Shown: piece by piece, positions 18,642 through 26,752 of the stretch | Layout of the letters: each line of letters begins with the position of its first letter | Numbering within the stretch: the stretch's first letter is position 1 | Assembly (NCBI GenBank): GCA_013200995.1 | Contig: CP053688.1 | Coordinates: forward strand, 930,001 to 994,000 | DNA: 64,000 nt | Reading direction: 5' to 3' | From: Arthrobacter citreus | Lineage (GTDB): Bacteria > Bacillota > Bacilli > Bacillales > Bacillaceae_G | The notes under the pieces: model-generated | Told to the model about the DNA's origin: nothing | The model's input: the letters and a program-made list of their open reading frames with translations, nothing else | Databases searched by the model: none | Program-made: the position numbers and the translations under genes

Positions 18642-18989
18642 ATGAAATTTGAGATGCTTAAAGCGAATATGTTAGCAGAAGATATAAATGATTTTATTAA
18701 ATTAGTACATAAAAGTTATGAAAATAGTAAATATACATCGACCAATAATAAAGATAAAATATTTCAAATAAAACTATTAATTGAAGAATTTAGGTTTAAA
18801 GTATTAGCAGATGAACTAATCAGAATTAATCGATTTGACTGGGATGGAAAATATACATATTTATTAATTGATAATTTTATAAAAGGAATAAGCATTATTG
18901 ATGAATATATTAATCATAATTATAATGAACTTTATATTTTTACAGCTAAACTTTACACTTTAAAAAACGCAATCAGTTCATTTAGTTAA
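18642..18989 (+). CDS. Hypothetical protein
   Basis: The 115-residue product is predicted all-helical, acidic and basic residues alternating, with no signal or membrane segment. It reads like a small cytoplasmic helical bundle (IFQIKLLIEEFRFKVLADEL and FIKGISIIDEYINHNYNEL). The ATG at 18642 has GGGGATGGAG upstream, so it is preferred over the ATG at 18606. No family was recognised. A terminator follows within 30 bp. Confidence 0.6.
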   Translation: MKFEMLKANMLAEDINDFIKLVHKSYENSKYTSTNNKDKIFQIKLLIEEFRFKVLADELIRINRFDWDGKYTYLLIDNFIKGISIIDEYINHNYNELYIFTAKLYTLKNAISSFS

Positions 18990-19018
18990 AAAATGGAACA
19001 ATTATTTATATAAAAATT

Positions 19019-19056
19019 AAAAATGCTATTTCCTCTACAAAGGTAATAGCATTTTT
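19019..19056. terminator. Bidirectional intrinsic terminator
   Basis: Arms 19019-19030 and 19045-19056 form a perfect 12-bp stem with extra CCT/AGG pairs in the loop. A and T tracts on either side let it serve both the upstream plus-strand gene and pssA on the minus strand. Confidence 0.92.
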
Positions 19057-19066
19057 ATTGTGATTA

Positions 19067-19558
19067 TTATAGTTTTTTAAACCTGATTGGACTAACCATT
19101 AAGAAAGCGAGAATTAAAGTAATCCATGCATTACTATATAAAAACATTCCCATTCCTGCTAAAGGTAATCCAGCGGCTGGAATAGGCAAACCTTTAAAAT
19201 ACCCTATAGTTGGTTTGGCACTAAATTTTGCTAATCTTAAGGCCCCCATCGTTGGAAAAAGTATAAACGCAAGAGAGGTTAAAATTGATGGGGCTGAAAT
19301 GGAATGAAACAAAAGAGCAGGGGCAACTCCGAAACTCACAATATCAGCTAAAGAATCCAATTCTACCCCAAATTCACTATTCACTTTTAGTTTTCTTGCG
19401 ACTCTACCGTCCAAAAGATCAAAAATAGCAGCAATGAAAATAAAAATAGAAGATATAACAATCAAACCACTCATATTAAACGTAATAGAGAGAACACCAC
19501 ATAATAAGTTTCCGATTGTAAGTAAGTTGGGTATAGATTTTACGACTAGACTAAGCAA
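19067..19558 (-). CDS. pssA: CDP-diacylglycerol--serine O-phosphatidyltransferase
   Basis: This membrane enzyme makes phosphatidylserine, the precursor of phosphatidylethanolamine. The CDP-alcohol phosphatidyltransferase signature is complete: DGRVAR, then eight residues, then GVELDSLAD with both catalytic Asp. At 163 residues from the TTG at 19558 it is close to the short Bacillus PssA, with several membrane helices. AGGGGGGAT lies just before that TTG; starting at 19591 would translate the ribosome site. The usual partner decarboxylase gene psd is not adjacent. Confidence 0.85.
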   Translation of the reverse strand: MLSLVVKSIPNLLTIGNLLCGVLSITFNMSGLIVISSIFIFIAAIFDLLDGRVARKLKVNSEFGVELDSLADIVSFGVAPALLFHSISAPSILTSLAFILFPTMGALRLAKFSAKPTIGYFKGLPIPAAGLPLAGMGMFLYSNAWITLILAFLMVSPIRFKKL

Positions 19559-19683
19559 AGTATCCCCCCTAAAACCTTTAAAACCTTTCAATAGTATTTT
19601 CTATCTATTTATACTTTATTCCTTAGGAGGAATTTAACATTTTTATTAGTAAAATAAATATAAGAAATTTTGAAAGTTTGAGC

Positions 19684-20050
19684 TTAAAAATATCGGGTTT
19701 TATCCCTTATACTTTTTTCTAAATAATAATAAGGACGAAAAAATGCGCCCTTAAAAATTTTAATCAATTTTGTATTAATTCCATTAAAAACACCAATTTC
19801 CTCTAACGGCCTAGGACGACCAACGATAATGATTTATGGTATTCATTCATGTTTTGAATGAATGAACGATCAATTTTTAAAAAGCGATTTCCATTTCACT
19901 TAATGGGTTAAACTTCGAGTGACCAGTTCCAAGAACATCAATCGAAAATTAGTAAATCATTTATTTGGTGATAGTCAATAAAATTTAATAATAAGTAGTG
20001 CATACTACTAGTGATATAGACGGTACGACAATTACTATTCTACTGTAACC
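19684..20050 (-). pseudogene. Decayed unknown gene, several frames
   Basis: Minus-strand fragments in different frames look like one degraded protein. Reading 5' to 3' they are VLGTGHSKFNPLSEMEIAF, then KIDRSFIQNMNEYHKSLS, then VGRPRPLEEIGVFNGINTK continuing to GAFFRPYYYLEKSIRDKTRY and a TAA at 19684-19686. At least two frameshifts separate the pieces and there is no start or ribosome site. A 9-bp inverted repeat (19841-19849 with 19855-19863) lies within. I do not recognise the family. The rest of the ~600-bp spacer up to 20239 shows nothing else. Confidence 0.45.
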
Positions 20051-20239
20051 CATGGGCTAAACTCCTTTGATGATATAAATTTTAGTCAGAATTTTCAATG
20101 GAACATCAATCCATCTATTTATAGAAATTGTTAAATTACATTAATAAGTGGAAAATAAGCATTATTTTAGAAAGGAAAAAATTATCAAATATTGAATATA
20201 ATTTACAAAGGAATTTATAAAAGTAAGTGGAGGTATTAC

Positions 20240-20569
20240 ATGAGGGCATTATCAGCATCATTTGGTTTACTACTAGAAATGATTAGAATTTTACTGATTT
20301 TCGGATTACTTGGTTCTATATTTTCATCGATTTTATCAAAAGTATATGTAGCTATTGGTGTGGATCTAACTAATTCTGGTTGGTGGAGTTCAATAGGTAT
20401 CCTTGTTTTAATTTTTGTCTTATATCGAAACTACATACAATTTAGTGGATGGTACAATGGAAAAGGGAAGGAAAAATTACCTACTAAAGTTACAAGACTA
20501 TTTGTTTCTTCCAGTGTAGTATTGATATTACTTCCTGGTTTAATTGAACTTGTACAAAGGATTATCTAA
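20240..20569 (+). CDS. Small membrane protein of unknown function
   Basis: The 109-residue product starts MRALSASFGLLLEMIRILL. It has a hydrophobic N-terminal segment, a second at WSSIGILVLIFVLYRNYI and a third at FVSSSVVLILLPGLIELV, with a short basic loop between the last two. The ATG at 20240 follows GGAGG by six bases; an upstream start at 20192 has no ribosome site. No family was recognised. A terminator follows. Confidence 0.65.
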   Translation: MRALSASFGLLLEMIRILLIFGLLGSIFSSILSKVYVAIGVDLTNSGWWSSIGILVLIFVLYRNYIQFSGWYNGKGKEKLPTKVTRLFVSSSVVLILLPGLIELVQRII

Positions 20570-20600
20570 AATAAAAATAGTTGGTTTGTGTAATAAAGTG

Positions 20601-20623
20601 ATCGACGTTTCGTCGATTTTTTT
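20601..20623 (+). terminator. Intrinsic terminator
   Basis: A 7-bp stem ATCGACG/CGTCGAT (20601-20607 with 20611-20617) with a 3-nt loop is followed by seven or more T residues. Confidence 0.85.
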
Positions 20624-20745
20624 AATTCATAAACCGGATTTTGAGCTCATAAAGGAATCATAAGTACGTAAAAAGCGATAAGAAGGTAATAGAATACTCA
20701 TAGAGTGTTCAAAAGTTAAGAAACAAATATTTTAGGAGGGAATGT

Positions 20746-20913
20746 ATGACACTATTCGGCTATTTATTTTGGGGAATTATCATTGTCGCAATTGCATTTG
20801 CTTTCTTCATGCAAAAAAAGTTTGGAACAACAGCACCAGATAAATCGGATAGTCAAAAATTACATGAAGAAGTTATTAGACAGACACATAATAATGATCG
20901 TCCAAAATTTTAA
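20746..20913 (+). CDS. 55-residue membrane microprotein
   Basis: An ATG at 20746 preceded by TAGGAGGG opens a 55-codon frame ending TAA at 20911. The product begins MTLFGYLFWGIIIVAIAFAF, a single membrane helix. A hydrophilic tail rich in Lys, Asp and Gln follows (KKFGTTAPDKSDSQKLHEEV). The very good ribosome site, helix and charged tail make it a credible gene. The topology resembles small Bacillaceae membrane proteins of unknown function. Confidence 0.7.
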   Translation: MTLFGYLFWGIIIVAIAFAFFMQKKFGTTAPDKSDSQKLHEEVIRQTHNNDRPKF

Positions 20914-21028
20914 AGTTTATTTCTAAACAAAAATGTGTGGGTAATTCCACAAATATTTAAAAATTGGTTTAATATAAAAGTGTGGGGTAGTTCCTGTATT
21001 TTGCTGAGCTACCAAGAAAGGATAACAA

Positions 21029-21328
21029 ATGAAAAAGATTGATGAATACTTCGAAACAGCAATGGAAGCATGGGATATGATGCAAAAAACAACAGATGAT
21101 GAGGGAGCAGAATGGGCAGAAAGATTTGAACGCTACTTCTATGAATTTATCGATGAATTAAAAAATTGGTGGACGAATCTTGACCAAAAACCAAAGAGTA
21201 TTGAGGAAGCTGAAGAGTTGCCAGAAATAAAAAAATGGATGGAGCAAATTCCAGCACCTGTACAAATAAATTTTCAAACTGAGTTAGAAGATATTATAGA
21301 CGGTTTTGATACAGTACGTTTTGATTAA
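21029..21328 (+). CDS. Acidic helical hypothetical protein
   Basis: The 99-residue product is strongly acidic and helical, with many Trp and aromatic residues (EWAERFERYFYEFIDELKNW). No Cys, signal or membrane segment is seen. AAAGGA precedes the ATG. Two similar copies of GTGTGGGTAATTCC / GTGTGGGGTAGTTCC at about 20935 and 20981 lie upstream and could be part of its control region. I recognise no family; it may belong to the same small-gene group as its neighbours. Confidence 0.65.
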   Translation: MKKIDEYFETAMEAWDMMQKTTDDEGAEWAERFERYFYEFIDELKNWWTNLDQKPKSIEEAEELPEIKKWMEQIPAPVQINFQTELEDIIDGFDTVRFD

Positions 21329-21389
21329 TAATGATCGTCAAGGCTACTAAATCTTGGTCAAAATTTTAAAAATTAGGGAGGCAATCTAC

Positions 21390-21578
21390 TTGTTTAGTAA
21401 AGATGATGAAAATAGATTTAATGTAGTTTATAAAGAAGGAAAATTGTCTGGCATTAAAATATTAGAAGATAGAGAAACAGGTGTTCATTACTTATTTAGT
21501 TGGGACGGCTATGCAGGAGGAATTACACCATTGTTAGATAAGGACGGGAAACCAGTCATAAAATTAAGTAATGAATAG
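21390..21578 (+). CDS. DUF6440 family small protein
   Basis: From the TTG at 21390 the product is 62 residues: it begins FSKDDENRFNVVYKEGKLSG and contains VHYLFSWDGYAGGITPLLDK. This pattern, ending in GYAGGxTPLLDKDGKPVI, matches the DUF6440 family of small soluble proteins whose function is unknown. GGGAGG lies eight bases before the TTG; a longer reading from 21354 would include that ribosome site. It lies 61 bp after the acidic protein gene and may be co-transcribed with it. Confidence 0.75.
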   Translation: MFSKDDENRFNVVYKEGKLSGIKILEDRETGVHYLFSWDGYAGGITPLLDKDGKPVIKLSNE

Positions 21579-21635
21579 ATCGCTTTAACAAATTTGCAAA
21601 AATTGTAATGTCTAGGTGAAGCGAGGTCAAATAGA

Positions 21636-22058
21636 ATGACATTAGATTTGAAAATTAAGCAATATGTAACAATCCGACCATATAATGAAATTGACTTTAC
21701 TCAAATACATAATTTAAATAGTAGCGAAGAATGGAATAATCTCGTTGAAAAACAAGAAGATACAAAGAAGGCTTGGGAAAATTCAAACGTTAAATTTGTC
21801 GCGTGTTTGAATGATCAAATCATTGGATATATTAGAGGTTTAACAGATGGAAATATAACATTATATGTTTCAGAACTATTAATCGACAAACAGTATAGAG
21901 GATTAGGGATTGGGACAAAGTTATTAAAACATATACATGAACTATATCCTAAAACACGCATCGATCTGTTAGCATCAAGTTCATCTCAACAATACTACAA
22001 AACGATTAAATTTAGAGGGTTTTACGGATACAGAAAAACTGTTTTGGAGTGGGATTGA
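21636..22058 (+). CDS. GNAT family N-acetyltransferase
   Basis: The 140-residue protein has GNAT features: KFVACLNDQIIGYIRG strands, then VSELLIDKQYRGLGIGTKLL with the RGLGIG acetyl-CoA pyrophosphate loop, then the late YYKTIKFRGFYGYRK segment. The acceptor substrate is unknown. A GCGAGGTC ribosome-like site precedes the ATG. It is the last plus-strand gene before a bidirectional terminator shared with the TetR gene. Confidence 0.87.
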   Translation: MTLDLKIKQYVTIRPYNEIDFTQIHNLNSSEEWNNLVEKQEDTKKAWENSNVKFVACLNDQIIGYIRGLTDGNITLYVSELLIDKQYRGLGIGTKLLKHIHELYPKTRIDLLASSSSQQYYKTIKFRGFYGYRKTVLEWD

Positions 22059-22108
22059 GATATTTTGAGGTTTAGTAATACATATAAGGTTTAAATTTCA
22101 TAAATAAC

Positions 22109-22150
22109 AAAAAAGTCACATCTAACTTCCAAAGTAAGATGTGACTTTTT
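22109..22150. terminator. Bidirectional intrinsic terminator
   Basis: A 14-bp stem (22109-22122 with 22137-22150) containing AGTCACATC/GATGTGACT is bounded by A and T runs. It separates the GNAT and TetR transcripts. Confidence 0.9.
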
Positions 22151-22153
22151 TAC

Positions 22154-22735
22154 TTATTCTGTAAGTAAACCGGCAAATAGTACCCTTAATCCATATAGAA
22201 ATTGTTCTTCGAAATCAAAACCAAAATGATACTGCTCACCTAAAAATGAGGTAAAAGCAGTAATTTCTTCAAATGAGAAAGTGAATTGCTTAGCACGATA
22301 TTCATCTGCCACAAAGGATAGGACATAATTGTTAAAAAGATTGCCAGCAACTACACAGTTTTTATCAGAAACACCGTATTTACTTAAAGTTGATAAAGTG
22401 AATTTTACTGCATTTAATCTACTTGGTGTCATCGGCATTGACTGTGCAAAAACATCAACCGCATCTCTTGTGTTTAGTAATACTCTACGGACTTCTAAGG
22501 CGAGGGCAGTTAAAGCTTCTTTTGCATCATCAATTTCTACAGGTAGGACGATTTCATTATTAAGGTTCTCAGCAATTAAATCAATTAGAGCCTTTTTATC
22601 TTTAATATGCCAATATAAGGATGCAGCCTTAATGTCAAGTTCTTTTGCTAATGTGCGCATTGATAGATTACTTATTCCATCACGATTTAATATTTCAAGT
22701 GATGCGCTTACAATTGCTTCTTTAGTAATAGCCAT
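22154..22735 (-). CDS. TetR/AcrR-family regulator
   Basis: The 193-residue repressor has an N-terminal TetR helix-turn-helix (SMRTLAKELDIKAASLYWHI) and a C-terminal ligand domain of the TetR_C type, as in tetracycline-repressor-like proteins. The ATG at 22735 has GGAGAG upstream, whereas a longer reading to 22849 would cover the operators. Three near-identical palindromes lie directly upstream, between this gene and the divergent methyltransferase gene. It therefore very probably represses itself and that gene. The inducer is unknown. Confidence 0.9.
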   Translation of the reverse strand: MAITKEAIVSASLEILNRDGISNLSMRTLAKELDIKAASLYWHIKDKKALIDLIAENLNNEIVLPVEIDDAKEALTALALEVRRVLLNTRDAVDVFAQSMPMTPSRLNAVKFTLSTLSKYGVSDKNCVVAGNLFNNYVLSFVADEYRAKQFTFSFEEITAFTSFLGEQYHFGFDFEEQFLYGLRVLFAGLLTE

Positions 22736-22773
22736 AAAATCTCTCCAAAAAAATATAATAATATCCATTGACT

Positions 22774-22824
22774 CTAACGGTGTTAGATGATAATCTAACG
22801 TTGTTAGATAGCTAACGATGTTAG
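22774..22824. promoter_or_regulatory. Three TetR operators, CTAACGNTGTTAG-type
   Basis: Perfect half-sites CTAAC and GTTAG separated by three bases (G-N-T) occur at 22774-22786, 22795-22807 and 22812-22824. Centres are 21 and 17 bp apart. They fill the divergent promoter region, so a single TetR could occlude both promoters. Confidence 0.85.
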
Positions 22825-22934
22825 AGGTGTTTACAACCTTATTGTACAAGAAATGGAAACTACTTTAAAGTTGGAGTATTTATTTATACAAAAAAGTATG
22901 GTTATTTATATAAAAGAGATGGGTGGATCTTACT

Positions 22935-23594
22935 ATGAAAAATATGCGAAAGAAAAAAGACGTTGGTATATATGGATTAACTGCAAAATGGTATGATAAA
23001 AATTCACGAAAAAGCCGAATGACTCAAATGCAAGAATATGCAAATGAAATTAAAACATTAGTCAAAGAAGAAGCAAAGATTTTAGAAATTGCACCTGGTC
23101 CAGGGTATTTATCAATTGAACTTGCGAAGATGGGCTTTGAAGTTACAGGTGTAGAAATAAGCCCTGATTTTGTTACGATTGAAAAAAATAACGCAAAAGA
23201 AGCAAATGTTTCAGTTGATTTTAAAGAAGGAAATGCATCAAATCTACCATGTGAAGAAAATACATTTGATTTTATTGTTTGCAGTGCTGCCTTTAAGAAT
23301 TTTAAAGAGCCTGTAAAGGCAATTTCTGAGATGTATAGGGTATTAAAACCGGGCGGAACAGCTCTTATTATTGATATGAATTATAATTCAACGGCTGCTG
23401 ATATAGAAAATGAAATGATTAAAACTGAAATGAAAGGCTTTGATAAGTATTTTGTAAAATTTGCTTTCAAAACATTCTTGAAAAAAGGTGCTTATACAAA
23501 AGAAGATTTTGAAATTTTTATAAATGAAACGGAATTTAGGGACTATAAAATTAAGCAAGAAGATATTAGTTTATATGTTTATTTAACTAAATAA
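22935..23594 (+). CDS. Class I SAM-dependent methyltransferase
   Basis: The 219-residue protein has the class I methyltransferase fold. Motif I is ILEIAPGPGYLSIELAKMGF, motif II is VTGVEISPDF, motif IV is FDFIVCSAAF, and the post-motif is MYRVLKPGGTALIIDMNY. It lacks extra domains, so it is a small-molecule or lipid/quinone-type methyltransferase of the Methyltransf_11/25 group. The ATG at 22935 has GGGTGG upstream. A GTG at 22923 is a less likely alternative. It is divergent from the TetR gene and shares its three operators, so it is probably induced by the TetR ligand, perhaps as a detoxifying enzyme. Confidence 0.87.
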   Translation: MKNMRKKKDVGIYGLTAKWYDKNSRKSRMTQMQEYANEIKTLVKEEAKILEIAPGPGYLSIELAKMGFEVTGVEISPDFVTIEKNNAKEANVSVDFKEGNASNLPCEENTFDFIVCSAAFKNFKEPVKAISEMYRVLKPGGTALIIDMNYNSTAADIENEMIKTEMKGFDKYFVKFAFKTFLKKGAYTKEDFEIFINETEFRDYKIKQEDISLYVYLTK

Positions 23595-23628
23595 TACGGA
23601 TTTGAAAATATTTATATCGTAAAAAAGT

Positions 23629-23670
23629 AAAAAGGTCGAACTCCATCAATTGGAATTCGACCTTTTTAAT
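23629..23670. terminator. Bidirectional intrinsic terminator
   Basis: A 12-bp stem (23629-23640 with 23656-23667) with inner TCCA/TGGA pairs is flanked by A and T tracts. It ends the methyltransferase and nitroreductase transcripts, which converge here. Confidence 0.92.
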
Positions 23671-23676
23671 AGAAAC

Positions 23677-24456
23677 TTATTTGTTATTCATAAAATTTTG
23701 TTTCTCTAAGTAATTTAGAACTGTTTGAGAATATTCGTGATGAGATTCTTGCGTATATTTTGCAATCGTGTAAATTTGTGCAAGATTTTTTAATCCAAGT
23801 CGTTCTGTCATTTCTTTCAGTTTTGGAACGTCCATATAACGTTGCCATCCTTTTTCATTTCTTTCATTGTAAATTTCAAGAATTTCTTCATCCGAATAAT
23901 CATTATATTGTTCATAATGAACAAGACCATGCCTTGGTAGACGGTCACGTAGGGCAGGATTTTCTTTTGGATAGCCTAAGGAATAACCTACGATTGGTAC
24001 AACATTTGGTGGTAAGTTAAGAATTTCTCCAATTTGATTACAATTTGCTAGCGTAGAGCCCATATAACAAAGCCCAAGCCCTGCATTTTCAGCTGCTAGA
24101 GCACAGTTTTGAGATGCCAAAGTAGCATCAATTGCCCCAATCATAAAGCTCATGAAATTGTCAAAATGAACTGGTGCATCATTAAGTGTAAGCCATTTTC
24201 TCATTCGATTAAAATCTACACAGAACGTTAAAAGGATTGGTGCATCAATAACCATTGACTGTTCCATATGTGCAGAATATAATTTCTTCCTAATTTCTTT
24301 GTCTTTCGTGACAATTATGGAATAAGATTGCATATTACCACTTGATGAAGCGCGAATACCTGCATCTAATATTTGATCTAATAGTTCTTGACTAACTTCC
24401 TTATCCTCATATTCTCGTATCGATCTGTGACCATGTAAAACATCGTTGAATTCCAA
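23677..24456 (-). CDS. Nitroreductase family NAD(P)H oxidoreductase
   Basis: The 259-residue protein belongs to the FMN-dependent nitroreductase family (NfrA/FRP-like). HGHRSIREYEDKEVSQELL carries the FMN phosphate-binding Arg-Ser residues, RASSSGNMQSYSIIV is the second flavin contact, and LGLCYMGSTLANCNQIGEIL and VPIVGYSLGYP complete the core. It would reduce quinones, nitro compounds or free flavin. I prefer the TTG at 24456, eight bases after AGGAG, to the GTG at 24465 that overlaps the ribosome site. It appears monocistronic. Confidence 0.88.
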   Translation of the reverse strand: MEFNDVLHGHRSIREYEDKEVSQELLDQILDAGIRASSSGNMQSYSIIVTKDKEIRKKLYSAHMEQSMVIDAPILLTFCVDFNRMRKWLTLNDAPVHFDNFMSFMIGAIDATLASQNCALAAENAGLGLCYMGSTLANCNQIGEILNLPPNVVPIVGYSLGYPKENPALRDRLPRHGLVHYEQYNDYSDEEILEIYNERNEKGWQRYMDVPKLKEMTERLGLKNLAQIYTIAKYTQESHHEYSQTVLNYLEKQNFMNNK

Positions 24457-24680
24457 AATAATCACTCCTAATTTTAAAAGATAGTAGTAGAAATAAATAT
24501 AATCAATAAATCTGTTTAGAAATTCTTAATACATAATTATTTCTGAATAATCTAATTATATAGTAAACATATCACAATTTGTCGAAATCGTATACTTTTT
24601 TGCACTTTTATGAAGAAAAATATTTCCATGAAATAGAGTGAATTTTTAAATCCTATTTTTTCTTGAAGACAAACATAAAG

Positions 24681-24708
24681 AGCTCAGTCTAGAAATATAG
24701 ACTGAGCT
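24681..24708 (-). terminator. Hairpin after yhcX-like gene
   Basis: An 11-bp perfect stem AGCTCAGTCTA/TAGACTGAGCT (24681-24691 with 24698-24708) lies just beyond the minus-strand stop at 24723. The following T tract is short. Confidence 0.7.
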
Positions 24709-24722
24709 TCTTGTTTATTACT

Positions 24723-26270
24723 TCATTCTAATTTTAAGTTTTTGAACTCAATTCGATACAAGTCGCGTCGTCGATCGCGTAATTGTCGGACGGAACCTGT
24801 GTTACGAGAACGTCTTAATTTTTCAAGATCGACATCTCCAACAACGACAGTATCAACATTCGCATCACATTCACCAACAATTCCATCTCTTGCAAAACCA
24901 AAGTCTGAAGGGGAGAAGATACCGGATTGTGCGTATTGAATGTCCATGTTTTCAACGTGAGTTAAATTCCCTACCGTTCCTGCTATACAAGTATATACTT
25001 GGTTTTCAATCGCTCTTGCTTGAGCACAATAACGAACTCGGAGATACCCCTGGCGATCGTCTGTACAAAATGGTACGAAAATGATATTTGCTCCTTGATC
25101 TACGGCTATACGAGCAAGTTCAGGAAACTCAATATCATAACAAATTTGTATTGCGATTTTACCACAGTCCGTGTCAAATACATGTATTTCGTTTCCTTCT
25201 GAGATTCCCCACCATTTTCTTTCATTAGGAGTTGCATGTATCTTCAATTGCTTTTCAATCGTGCCATCTCTTCTAAATAGATACGCCACATTATAAATAT
25301 TTCCATCTTCTTCAACGAAATGCGATCCCCCGACAATGTTGACATTGTATCGTACGGCAAGTTCTGTAAAAAGTTCGATGTATTGTTCAGTGTATGTAGC
25401 TAGTCTACGAACAGCTTGATCAGGCCGTTTTTCTTCAAGGAAAGACATTAATTGAGTTGTAAACAGTTCTGGGAAAACGGCAAAATCCGAACCGAAATCA
25501 GCGGCAACGTCAACATAATATTCAATTTGCTTCGTAAAATCAGAGAATGAATCGATTTTTTTCATCATGTACTGTATAGCACATATTCTAACTGGGAATG
25601 ACGCACGATAAACACGCTTGGATTTAGGAAGATAGTCAATATTACTCCACTCCATCAAAGTAGCGAAGGAGTCCGATGCTTTATCATCTGGAAGATAACG
25701 TGTGTTAATACGTTTAATTGTAAAACCTTCCATTAATTGAAATGACAAAACAGGGTCATATATACTATGTTTCTCTACTGCAGCTACATACTCACGAGGT
25801 GACATTTCCTCTCTATGTTTATGATAATTTGGAATTCGGCCACCAATAATGATACTTTGAAGATTCAATTGTCGAGCTAGCTCTTTTCGTGCCTCGTAAA
25901 GACGATGACCTATTTTCATCCGGCGGTATTCCGGGTCAACCATCACTTCAATTCCATATAAATTAAACCCATTAGGGTCATGATTCGTAATATAACCATT
26001 ATCTGTAATGACGTTCCACGTATGTTGATCATCATATTCATCAAAATCAACCATCAAGCTTGAACAGGAGCCGATAATTTTATCTTCATACTCAACACAA
26101 AACTGTCCTTCAGGAAAAATTCGAATATGACTTTCTAATTGCTCCCGCTTCCAACCCTCCATACCTGGAAAACAACGGCTTGATAATTTCATAATTTCAG
26201 CAATATCATCCATACGTATATTTCGCACTTCAATTTTCTTCTCGTATTTTGACATATCTGTTTCTGACAT
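24723..26270 (-). CDS. yhcX: GNAT acetyltransferase--carbon-nitrogen hydrolase fusion (YhcX-like)
   Basis: The 515-residue protein is a two-domain fusion. Residues ~10-200 form a GNAT domain (GIEVMVDPEYRRMKIGHRLY). Residues ~230-490 form a nitrilase-superfamily amidohydrolase. The catalytic triad residues are visible: Glu in FAVFPELF, Lys in QLKIHATPNERK and Cys in KIAIQICYDIEFPE. It probably deaminates or hydrolyses a small amide and acetylates a related substrate, but the natural substrate of the YhcX group is not known to me. The ATG at 26270 has an AGGACGTGA-like site. It is monocistronic. Confidence 0.88.
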   Translation of the reverse strand: MSETDMSKYEKKIEVRNIRMDDIAEIMKLSSRCFPGMEGWKREQLESHIRIFPEGQFCVEYEDKIIGSCSSLMVDFDEYDDQHTWNVITDNGYITNHDPNGFNLYGIEVMVDPEYRRMKIGHRLYEARKELARQLNLQSIIIGGRIPNYHKHREEMSPREYVAAVEKHSIYDPVLSFQLMEGFTIKRINTRYLPDDKASDSFATLMEWSNIDYLPKSKRVYRASFPVRICAIQYMMKKIDSFSDFTKQIEYYVDVAADFGSDFAVFPELFTTQLMSFLEEKRPDQAVRRLATYTEQYIELFTELAVRYNVNIVGGSHFVEEDGNIYNVAYLFRRDGTIEKQLKIHATPNERKWWGISEGNEIHVFDTDCGKIAIQICYDIEFPELARIAVDQGANIIFVPFCTDDRQGYLRVRYCAQARAIENQVYTCIAGTVGNLTHVENMDIQYAQSGIFSPSDFGFARDGIVGECDANVDTVVVGDVDLEKLRRSRNTGSVRQLRDRRRDLYRIEFKNLKLE

Positions 26271-26383
26271 ATTCTCACGTCCTATATTTAAATATCTTAC
26301 TTAAAATGAACAATAAATTAAAAATACACTGTTAGGTTACCCAAAATTTACCTTTTCAACATAGGAGAAATAGGAAGAAACGA

Positions 26384-26480
26384 TTTATCAATAAAAATCA
26401 AAGTTATATCAACAAATTTCGGTATTTTATCAACAAAAATAATGACTATATCAATAAATTTCACAACTTTATCAACAAAT
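26384..26480. repeat. Five-copy tandem repeat with exact 21-bp period
   Basis: The core ATCAA(C/T)AAA begins at 26387, 26408, 26429, 26450 and 26471, that is at exact 21-bp steps. Bases between cores are partly conserved (AT-rich with a TC or AC dinucleotide). On the minus strand the array reads as open heptapeptides such as FVDKVVK and FIDIVII, but there is no start or ribosome site. The remainder of the spacer (26271-26752) holds only the hairpin at 26528. Confidence 0.8.
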
Positions 26481-26527
26481 GACATAGTTTGTTCGTATTA
26501 CTGCTAATCCACCCATATCAAATTAAA

Positions 26528-26562
26528 AAATAGCTGTCTCAATATTTATGAGACAGCTATTT
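26528..26562. terminator. 14-bp stem hairpin, possible terminator
   Basis: Arms AAATAGCTGTCTCA and TGAGACAGCTATTT (26528-26541 with 26549-26562) pair perfectly around a 7-nt loop. T residues end each arm on both strands, but no gene points at it closely from the left. Confidence 0.65.
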
Positions 26563-26752
26563 CTTGGTATTAGGATCATCAATTTACATGAAAAGTAAAA
26601 ATCAACAACTTTAATAACAGGGCATTTATAAAATAGACGTAATTTTCCCAAGTCACAGGAGTGGATACTCAATGTATAATAAGTTTGTGGGAGATGCTGG
26701 TAGTTTCTACATAAAAACTAACCAAATAAATACATAAAAGGGGTCTATTTTA

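Noticed and set aside
26671..26736. 21-codon frame with GGAG upstream before the lipoprotein gene
   Set aside because: It is too short, lacks composition typical of a protein and overlaps the probable promoter region.
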